Below are positions 1 through 6,544 of a DNA stretch of 6,544 nt, one piece after another. The stretch comes from Rubrobacter sp. Its GTDB lineage: Bacteria > Actinomycetota > Rubrobacteria > Rubrobacterales > Rubrobacteraceae. Numbering within the stretch: the first letter of the stretch is position 1; each line of letters opens with the position of its first letter. The notes under the pieces are model-generated. The model did not search any database. It was not told the origin of the DNA and saw only the letters and a list, made by a program, of their open reading frames with translations. The position numbers and the translations under genes were made by a program. The stretch spans positions 1-6,544 of the forward strand of contig JACDFX010000103.1 in the NCBI GenBank assembly GCA_013815575.1, written 5' to 3'.

Positions 1-2616
1 GGCCAGGCTCTCCCTGAGGTGGCGGAAGGACGTCTCACCGTCGCCCGCGTTGCCGGCCAGGATGCCGAGCATGTTGTGGGCCCGGGCGTCACCGGCCTCG
101 TCGGCCTGCGCGAGTGCTCGTTGGGCGAACTCCGCCGCCTCCTCCGGCTCGTCCTGGAGGTGTGAGAGCAGGCTCAGGTCGGCGTAGAGTCGGGCGAGCT
201 CGCCGGAGGATCCGCCTTCGGGTCCTTCGAGGGCTTCCAGCGCGGATTCGTAGTGGCTCCGGGCGAGACCCCGGTCGCCCCTACGGGCGTGGACGTTGCC
301 GATCTTGTGTTCCAGCACGGCCACGGTCTCGGGGCTACCGGAAGCCGCGGCGAGCTCGTAGCTGACGAGCGCCGCACCGTACTCGCCGCGACGGGTCCTG
401 AGATCCCCCACGGCCTCGTGCAGCGTGGCGGCGTCGGGATGCCCGAGCGCGAGCGCCTCCTCGTAGTGGGCCAAAGCCTCAGCGTTGGCGTACAGGCCAC
501 GAGCGTGGTCCCCGGCGAGCCTGTAGTACTCCGCTGCCGCCGCGTCCTGCCCGGCGAGCCGGTGGTGGCGGGCCACCTGTCCGGCGAGGGGGCCTGCCTC
601 GCGTCCCCGGGCTCGTCCGGCCAGCGCCGCGGCGGCGCGGCGGTGCAGGAGGCGCCTGCGGGCCAGGCCGGTCTGTTCGTAGACCAGCGTCCGGAGCTTG
701 TCGTGGTCGAAGTCGTAGGCCGGGCCCTCGGACGGGACGCCTCTTTCTTCCCGGATCAGGCCGCGCGAGACCAGCTCTTCGAGCGAACTGAGGGTCTCTT
801 CTTCGCCCCGGCCGCTGGCCGCCCTGACGGTGTCGAAGTCGAAGGACCGCCCGACTATGGCGGCGGCGGCGAGCACCTGACCGGCCGTCTCGCCGACGGT
901 CCGCAGGCGGCCCTTGAGCAGGTCCTGCACCCCGCCGGGCAACGCCCACGCCGCGTCCCCGACGTTCAGCTTGCCCTCCGCCACGCTCGTCAGGTACTCG
1001 GACAGGAAGAGCGGCAGGCCCTCGGTCTCGCCGCCGAGGCGCGAAACGAGCGACCCTGCATCTTCGGCGGCGTCACCGAGCGCGTGCTCCACCAGTTCCC
1101 GGACGGAGGCTGGATCCAACCTCCCCAGGCCCAGGACCGTCGCCTTACCCGACCTTCGAGCCTCCGCCAGAAGCCCGCGCAGGCGATGCCCCTCCGGGAC
1201 CTCTTCAGGACGCCAGGTAACGAGCACGAGGAGCGGCTTGTCGTCCAGCCGGCGCACCAGGTAGGTGAGCAGGTCGAGGGAGGCCTCGTCGGCCCAGTGC
1301 AGGTCGTCCAGAGAGAGGACGCCGGGAGGAGGTCCGGCGAGGACCGCGAGCAGGGCCCGGATCACGCCCTCGTAGAAGCGGCTCAGGGCCCCTGGCGTGT
1401 CGAGCGGCGGCAGAGTCGGCGAGCCTGGCAGCAGCCCGGCCAACTCCGGCAACAGACGTGCCGCCTCGCCCAACGACCCCGCCGGCAGACCGTCCAATCG
1501 CCCGGCACCCTCCCGGCCTAGCACGGCGGTGAGCCCCTCGACAAACGGCCCGTAGGCAAGGTTTGTCTCGCCCGCGTAACACTGGGTGGTCACGACGGCC
1601 GCGCCCCCGAGGAGGGCGTGGGCCACGAATTCCTCGGCGAGCCGGGTCTTGCCGATGCCGGCCTCCCCTTCTAGCACAACGAGGCGGCCTCCGCGCCCGA
1701 TCTCCCCGTACGTCTGGAGCAAGGACTCCCACTCCTGGTCGCGTCCCACGAGCGGGTTGTCCACGGGGGGCGTGGTGTCCGCAGCCTCGACGCGGGACCG
1801 CGCCGGCCTCTCCACCGCGGTGGGCGGTCCAGGCTGAGAGAGGGCTGGTGGAGGCGGTGGATCGTTCTCCTGGACGGCCCGGTATAGCAGGGTCGTCTCT
1901 TCGAGCGGCGCGACGCCAAGCTCCTTGCCGAGGATGCGGACGCACTCCCGGTACTGGCGCAGGGCCGCCGCCCGCTGCCCGGACCACGCGTAGAGCGCCA
2001 GGAGCAGGCGATGCGCCGGCTCGTGCAGGGGGTCAAGGGCGAGCCAGCGCCGGGCGTGGGCGACGGCCGGCTCCCACTCGTCCCGGGCGGCCCGACCGCG
2101 CGCGAGCCTCTCCAGCGCGCCGGCCAGCTCCCTCCGCAAGCCCTCAGCCTCGAAGAACTGCCAGTCGTCGAAGGCGACGCTGTCGCGCAGGCCGAAGCCC
2201 GCCATGAAATCGTCCTGGTGAAGCGCCACCGCCTCCGCGAGCGGCGGCAGGCATTCGGTACAGACCTCCGCCTCCGGGTGACCGTGGGTCCGGCACTGGG
2301 CAAGCAAGCCACGGAAGCGGTCCACGTCCACCAGGATGTCGTCGAGGACGAGGTCCACGCCCTCGCGGTCGACGCGCAGCCAGCCCTCCGTCCTGGCGTC
2401 CCTCAGCGATGAGAGGGTCCGGCGCAGGGCGGCGCGGGAGCGTGCCTGGTTGTACTCAGGCCAGAGCAGGCCCGCCAGCGCGTCGCGCGTGTGGCGCCGC
2501 CCCGTGACGGCGAGGTATGCGACCAGCGCGGTCGCCTTGCGCGTGTCCACCTCCACCGGAACCCCGTCGTGCTCGACGCGAGGCGCACCGAGTAACGTTA
2601 TCTTAGTCCGGGCCAC
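1..2616 (-). CDS. Large AfsR/SARP-like regulator (winged helix + BTAD + AAA ATPase + TPR), C-terminus cut by window edge
   Basis: I read 872 uninterrupted codons with no stop before the window edge, so the C-terminus is missing. The start is GTG at 2616, with GGGAGG (2629-2624) seven bases upstream. An in-frame GTG at 2622 sits too close to that site. Residues 1-97 look like an OmpR/SARP-type winged helix (RKATALVAYLA at 26-36, LLWPE at 50-54, ALRRTLSSLR at 63-72). Residues 98-247 match a bacterial transcriptional activation domain (BTAD), with DDFMAGF near 135-141. A Pro-rich linker follows (251-285). An AAA/STAND-type ATPase begins near VGR (290-292), with Walker A GEAGIGKT (317-324, Lys323) and Walker B LSLDDLHWADE (Asp437/Asp438). 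Degenerate TPR-like helices run from about 693 to 872. Such proteins are cytoplasmic, probably ATP-controlled transcription factors. The ligand and target genes are unknown. The family often exceeds 900 residues, so perhaps 50-300 residues are missing. The architecture is well supported; the regulon is not inferable. Confidence 0.9.
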   Translation of the reverse strand, partial: MARTKITLLGAPRVEHDGVPVEVDTRKATALVAYLAVTGRRHTRDALAGLLWPEYNQARSRAALRRTLSSLRDARTEGWLRVDREGVDLVLDDILVDVDRFRGLLAQCRTHGHPEAEVCTECLPPLAEAVALHQDDFMAGFGLRDSVAFDDWQFFEAEGLRRELAGALERLARGRAARDEWEPAVAHARRWLALDPLHEPAHRLLLALYAWSGQRAAALRQYRECVRILGKELGVAPLEETTLLYRAVQENDPPPPPALSQPGPPTAVERPARSRVEAADTTPPVDNPLVGRDQEWESLLQTYGEIGRGGRLVVLEGEAGIGKTRLAEEFVAHALLGGAAVVTTQCYAGETNLAYGPFVEGLTAVLGREGAGRLDGLPAGSLGEAARLLPELAGLLPGSPTLPPLDTPGALSRFYEGVIRALLAVLAGPPPGVLSLDDLHWADEASLDLLTYLVRRLDDKPLLVLVTWRPEEVPEGHRLRGLLAEARRSGKATVLGLGRLDPASVRELVEHALGDAAEDAGSLVSRLGGETEGLPLFLSEYLTSVAEGKLNVGDAAWALPGGVQDLLKGRLRTVGETAGQVLAAAAIVGRSFDFDTVRAASGRGEEETLSSLEELVSRGLIREERGVPSEGPAYDFDHDKLRTLVYEQTGLARRRLLHRRAAAALAGRARGREAGPLAGQVARHHRLAGQDAAAAEYYRLAGDHARGLYANAEALAHYEEALALGHPDAATLHEAVGDLRTRRGEYGAALVSYELAAASGSPETVAVLEHKIGNVHARRGDRGLARSHYESALEALEGPEGGSSGELARLYADLSLLSHLQDEPEEAAEFAQRALAQADEAGDARAHNMLGILAGNAGDGETSFRHLRESLA

Positions 2617-2620
2617 GACC

Positions 2621-2630
2621 ACTCCTCCCT
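2621..2630 (-). promoter_or_regulatory. Ribosome binding site deciding the GTG start of the regulator
   Basis: On the minus strand this reads AGGGAGGAGT, a strong Shine-Dalgarno match ending just before GGTC and the GTG at 2616. No ATG lies in frame near here; the first in-frame Met is residue 138. The GTG start therefore depends on this site and on the winged-helix domain beginning immediately after it. Confidence 0.75.
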
Positions 2631-2648
2631 ATGACCCATAACGCCACA

Positions 2649-2677
2649 ATTATGCCGCCGCTGGTGCGTTGGCGCAA
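2649..2677 (-). promoter_or_regulatory. Candidate sigma-70-type promoter for the regulator gene
   Basis: On the minus strand there is a -35-like TTGCGC (2677-2672), a spacer of exactly 17 bases, and a -10-like CATAAT (2654-2649, 5 of 6 matches to TATAAT). Transcription would start near 2642, giving a leader of about 26 bases that contains the ribosome binding site. The -35 matches only 3 of 6 bases. Position, spacing and location between an upstream terminator and the start codon support the call. It is inferred from consensus only. Confidence 0.45.
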
Positions 2678-2679
2678 CG
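2667..2679. promoter_or_regulatory. Palindrome over the regulator's -35 element, possible operator
   Basis: CGTTG-GCG-CAACG is a perfect 5-bp inverted repeat with a 3-base centre. It covers the whole candidate -35 hexamer of the regulator promoter, so a protein bound here would block RNA polymerase. Autoregulation is one possibility. A 5-bp arm can arise by chance in GC-rich DNA, and I see no second copy of the same site in the window. Confidence 0.3.
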
Positions 2680-2776
2680 ATTCACACAAGATAGACAAGC
2701 TCGTAACGGTACCGGGCGTCTCCGGCCGACAGAGCGGTGGTGCGGGGGGTGAACAAGGCTGTCGTGAATCGGAGAA

Positions 2777-2803
2777 GGGACCCGGTGAGATCCACCGGGC
2801 CCC
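2777..2803 (-). terminator. Stem-loop terminator downstream of tkt
   Basis: Read on the minus strand, an 11-bp stem with a 5-base GATCT loop forms 25 bases past the tkt stop codon. Its arms are GGGGCCCGGTG and CACCGGGTCCC. Every pair is Watson-Crick except one, which is G-U in the minus-strand transcript and would be an A-C mismatch on the plus strand. The stem is therefore more stable in the tkt direction. Only a short pyrimidine run (TTCTCC) follows, not a long U tract, so termination strength is uncertain. It separates tkt from the regulator downstream. Confidence 0.7.
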
Positions 2804-2828
2804 GGAGGGGTAAGGAGTAAGGAGGTCG

Positions 2829-4697
2829 TTACCGGTTCAACAGGTCCCGCACGGCGTCCGCTATGTGGGCCGCGTCTATACCGTGGGAGCTCATCAGCTC
2901 CTCGGACTTGCCGGAGCCCGGCATCTTGGTAACGGCCAGGTGCCTGAACTCGACCGGCTCGGCGCCGCCCTCGGCGAGGGCGGCGAGGACGGCCTCGCCG
3001 ACGCCGCCCTCGGGCCAGTGGTCCTCGGCCACGACGACCCTGTTGCCGGTCGCGCGGACGGCGGCCTGGATACCGGCGACGTCGATGGGCTTTATGGAGT
3101 AGCAGTCCAAGATGCGGATGGACGTCTCCTCGCCCGCCAGAGTGTCCGCGGCCTCTATGGCCTCGTGGACCGTGATGCCGGACCCAATGACCGTCACGGC
3201 GTCGTCCTCCGAAGAGTGGACGACCTTGCTGCCGCCGATGGGGAAGTCCTCCTCGGCGGAGTAGATCACGGGCTTCTTGGGGCGAAGGGTCCTGAGGAAG
3301 CTTATGCCGCTCGTGTCGGCCATCTGGGCGACGAGCCTGGCGGTCTGGTTGGGGTCGCAGGGCTGCAGGACGGTCGAGCCGTGGACGGCGCGCATCATGG
3401 CGATGTCTTCGAGGGCCATCTGGGAGGGGCCGTCCTCGCCGATGGAGACACCGGCGTGGGAGCCAGAGAGTCTCAGGTCGGCGCCGCTTATGGCGGCCAT
3501 CCGGATAAAGTCGTAGGCCCGGGAGAAGAAGGCCGCGAAGGTGGAGGTGAAGGGCACGTAGTTGCGCACGCTCATCCCGACGGCCGCCGCGAGCATCTGC
3601 TGCTCGGCGATGAACATCTCGAAGTACCTCTCCGGGTACTCCTCGGCGAAGTCGGCCGAGTGGGTGGAGTTGCTGACCTCGCCGTCCAGAGCCACCACGT
3701 CGTCCCTGGCGGCACCTACGGCCTTGAGGGCGGCCCCGTACGCGCCGCGGGTCGCCTCCTCGTCGCCGAGCTCCCACGTCGGAAGCTCGACGTCTGCGGT
3801 GGAGCCGCCGCCCGTGGAGGCCGTGCCGTCCGGCTTGTGGACGTCGACGCGCAGGTCATTGGTGCCGCCGAGCTCTTCGAGGGCCGCCGCCTCCCTGTCG
3901 GGCGTTACCGGCTTGCCGTGCATGCCGTCGACGTCTTCGAGGAAGGAGACACCGTAGCCCTTCTTCGTCTTTGCGACGATCAGGGTCGGGCCGTCGTTGC
4001 CAAGGGCCTCGCTGTAGGCGTTGTCCACGGCCTCGGGGTCGTGGCCGTCGATCTCGATTGCGTGCCAGCCGAAGGCGCGGGCGCGGGCGGCGTAGTGGTC
4101 GCTGTTCCAGCCGTCCATGGTCTCGCGGGTCTGGCCGAGGCGGTTCATGTCGAGGATGGCGACGAGATTGTCCAGCTTGTAGAAGGAGGCGTGCTGGAAG
4201 GCCTCCCACATCGAGCCCTCCGCCATCTCGGAGTCGCCGCAGAGGACCCACACGCGGTAGGGTTCCTCGTCCAGGTACTTGCCTGCCAGGGCGACGCCCA
4301 CCCCGATAGGCAGGCCCTGGCCGAGGGAGCCGGTTGCCACGTCCACCCAGGGGAGGATCGGGGTCGGGTGGCCCTGCAGGCGGCTGCCGAACTGGCGGAA
4401 AGTCATCAGTTCCTCGTCCGTGATGGCACCGGCGGCCTTATACATCGAGTAGAGGAGGGGGGAGGCGTGTCCCTTCGAGAAGATCAGGTGGTCGTTGCCC
4501 GCGTTCTCGGGGTCATCGAAGTCGTAACGCAGGTACTTACTCATGAGCACGCTCATGAGGTCCGCCGCCGACATCGACGAGGTCGGGTGGCCCGAACCGG
4601 CGCTGCCGCTAGAGCGGATGCTGTCCGCGCGTAGTTGCTGGGCGAGCGCGCGCCACTCCTCGGACCCGGCGGTCCTCTGGTCTATCTGCTGCGTCAC
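2829..4697 (-). CDS. tkt: Transketolase, short animal-like form (EC 2.2.1.1)
   Basis: A complete 622-residue thiamine-diphosphate enzyme that moves two-carbon ketol units between sugar phosphates in the non-oxidative pentose phosphate pathway; cytosolic. The order is ThDP pyrophosphate-binding domain (about 1-285), a Gly/Ser/Thr-rich linker (288-302), pyrimidine-binding domain (about 312-475) and C-terminal domain (about 485-622). Visible active-site residues are His37 (GSGHP), Lys75/His77 (SKGHA), His110, Asp155, Asn185, Gln189, His260 (HGKP), catalytic Glu365 (IAEQQM), His414, Gln426 (GEDGPSQM) and Arg472. Length, numbering and motifs track animal TKT (about 623 aa) far better than the roughly 660-aa E. 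coli/yeast form. The Mg/ThDP motif reads GDS rather than GDG. The start is GTG at 4697, six bases after GGGAGG (4709-4704). The gene is transcribed away from pckA and ends before its own terminator. Confidence 0.97.
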   Translation of the reverse strand: MTQQIDQRTAGSEEWRALAQQLRADSIRSSGSAGSGHPTSSMSAADLMSVLMSKYLRYDFDDPENAGNDHLIFSKGHASPLLYSMYKAAGAITDEELMTFRQFGSRLQGHPTPILPWVDVATGSLGQGLPIGVGVALAGKYLDEEPYRVWVLCGDSEMAEGSMWEAFQHASFYKLDNLVAILDMNRLGQTRETMDGWNSDHYAARARAFGWHAIEIDGHDPEAVDNAYSEALGNDGPTLIVAKTKKGYGVSFLEDVDGMHGKPVTPDREAAALEELGGTNDLRVDVHKPDGTASTGGGSTADVELPTWELGDEEATRGAYGAALKAVGAARDDVVALDGEVSNSTHSADFAEEYPERYFEMFIAEQQMLAAAVGMSVRNYVPFTSTFAAFFSRAYDFIRMAAISGADLRLSGSHAGVSIGEDGPSQMALEDIAMMRAVHGSTVLQPCDPNQTARLVAQMADTSGISFLRTLRPKKPVIYSAEEDFPIGGSKVVHSSEDDAVTVIGSGITVHEAIEAADTLAGEETSIRILDCYSIKPIDVAGIQAAVRATGNRVVVAEDHWPEGGVGEAVLAALAEGGAEPVEFRHLAVTKMPGSGKSEELMSSHGIDAAHIADAVRDLLNR

Positions 4698-4736
4698 CGC
4701 TTACCTCCCGGAAAAACTCTTGCTGCCAACGGTCAC

Positions 4737-4769
4737 ATCATACCTACCCTGGCCTCAGATCACGAAAAC
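4737..4769 (-). promoter_or_regulatory. Candidate tkt promoter, two overlapping readings
   Basis: The minus strand carries TATGAT (4742-4737), 5 of 6 matches to the housekeeping -10. It sits 39 bases before the GTG start, but no good TTGACA lies 16-18 bases upstream. Overlapping it, GTTT (4769-4766), a 16-base spacer and GGGTAG (4749-4744) resemble the GTTT-N14-17-GGGTAT pattern of the sigma-B/sigma-F stress family in Gram-positives. Both readings place initiation in the same small zone. Which sigma factor is used cannot be told from sequence alone. Confidence 0.35.
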
Positions 4770-4790
4770 GGTCCGTCGGCCGTATGTTTC
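4764..4790. promoter_or_regulatory. Imperfect inverted repeat in the tkt/pckA divergent region, possible operator
   Basis: GAAA-ACGG at 4764-4771 mirrors CCGT-ATG-TTTC at 4780-4790, with three extra bases (ATG) in the right arm and an 8-base centre. It lies between the candidate tkt and pckA promoters, where a regulator could affect both. The asymmetry weakens the case, and no other copy was seen in the window. Confidence 0.22.
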
Positions 4791-4814
4791 TCGGCGGCGC
4801 GGGAAATGGGCCTT

Positions 4815-4823
4815 TGTTAGAAT
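4815..4823 (+). promoter_or_regulatory. Candidate extended -10 promoter for pckA
   Basis: TGT-TAGAAT contains the TGn extension and a hexamer matching TATAAT at 5 of 6 positions. No recognisable -35 lies 17 bases upstream, where the DNA is GGC-rich, which is compatible with an extended -10 promoter. Initiation near 4830 would give a leader of about 56 bases that includes the hairpin at 4835-4854. Confidence 0.4.
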
Positions 4824-4834
4824 TCGGCGTGCGT

Positions 4835-4854
4835 CGCGGCGCCCGTTCGCCGCG
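4835..4854 (+). other. GC-only hairpin in the presumed pckA 5' leader
   Basis: CGCGGCG and CGCCGCG form a perfect 7-bp all-GC stem around a 6-base CCCGTT loop. The stem ends 19 bases before the AAGGGG ribosome binding site (4875-4880) and is followed by an A-rich stretch. It could stabilise the transcript's 5' end, act as an attenuator-like element, or be a chance product of GC-rich DNA. There is no U run behind it, so it is not a standard terminator. Confidence 0.35.
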
Positions 4855-4885
4855 CTGAAAATAGAGAAATCTTGAAGGGGAAAAC

Positions 4886-6487
<1,602 letters not shown>

Positions 6488-6532
6488 CGCCAAACCCTTC
6501 CTAACTAAACCGACCTCACAGAGGGGCCGCCT

Positions 6533-6544
6533 CCCACCGGTGGG
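6533..6544 (+). terminator. Left part of a probable pckA terminator, cut by window edge
   Basis: CCCACCGGTGGG is a perfect 12-base palindrome ending exactly at the window edge, 45 bases after the pckA stop codon. The preceding bases (GAGGGGCCGCCT, 6521-6532) would extend the left arm of a long stem if the sequence beyond the edge continues with AGGCGG. The intervening 6488-6532 shows no gene. This is probably a rho-independent terminator, but its right arm and U tract are not visible. Confidence 0.45.

Noticed and set aside
253..1521. 422-codon open frame on the plus strand opposite the regulator
   Set aside because: The opposite strand carries a continuous winged-helix/BTAD/ATPase/TPR protein with Walker motifs. 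This frame has no family features.
1205..1987. Other minus-strand open frame within the regulator
   Set aside because: It overlaps the frame containing GEAGIGKT and LSLDDLHWADE, gives Arg/Pro/Gly-rich low-complexity protein, and has no domain signature.
2707..2714. CGGTACCG 8-base palindrome in the regulator upstream region
   Set aside because: It is too short, lies upstream of the candidate promoter, and has no second copy. It is expected by chance in GC-rich DNA.
2804..2826. Tandem TAAGGAG purine-rich stretch resembling two Shine-Dalgarno sites on the plus strand
   Set aside because: No credible plus-strand gene starts after it. It is simply the 3' flank of tkt between the stop codon and the terminator stem.
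2865..4634. 589-codon open frame on the plus strand opposite tkt
   Set aside because: It lies wholly antisense to a clear transketolase whose catalytic motifs are intact. Its Val/Gly/Leu/Ala-rich composition is what high third-position GC produces on the opposite strand, and I recognise no domain in it.

Overview
The window is high-GC bacterial DNA with a strong G/C bias at third codon positions, which produces long open frames antisense to the real genes. It looks like chromosomal DNA from a high-GC Gram-positive. My best guess is a Rubrobacter-like or other deep-branching Actinomycetota, with Chloroflexota as the main alternative. That guess rests on three things: a giant winged-helix/BTAD/ATPase/TPR regulator, an ATP-type (not GTP-type) PEP carboxykinase, and a short animal-like transketolase. 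It is an inference, not a database result.

Layout from left to right. (1) Positions 1-2616, minus strand: the first 872 codons of a large AfsR/SARP-like transcriptional regulator. It has a GTG start and no stop codon, and its C-terminus lies beyond the left edge. (2) Positions 2617-2828: a 212-bp gap holding a strong stem-loop terminator for the upstream transketolase, then a plausible promoter for the regulator with a palindrome over its -35 region. (3) Positions 2829-4697, minus strand: a complete transketolase of 622 aa. (4) Positions 4698-4885: a 188-bp divergent control region with candidate promoters on both strands, an imperfect inverted repeat between them, and a GC hairpin in the presumed pckA leader. 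(5) Positions 4886-6487, plus strand: a complete ATP-dependent phosphoenolpyruvate carboxykinase of 533 aa. (6) Positions 6488-6544: a short 3' flank ending in a perfect palindrome, probably the left part of the pckA terminator.

The two enzymes belong to connected parts of central carbon metabolism. PckA commits oxaloacetate to gluconeogenesis. Transketolase exchanges two-carbon units between glycolytic/gluconeogenic intermediates and pentose phosphates. Their back-to-back arrangement over one short control region allows coordinated control, but the sequence does not prove it. The regulator lies downstream of tkt on the same strand, but the terminator and its own candidate promoter suggest it is a separate transcription unit. 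Its target is unknown.

I found no mobile element, CRISPR array, tRNA, rRNA or toxin-antitoxin module, and no convincing previously undescribed system. The points most worth a second look are the animal-type active-site signature of the transketolase, a Cys/His cluster in the regulator, and the small palindromic elements in the two intergenic regions.
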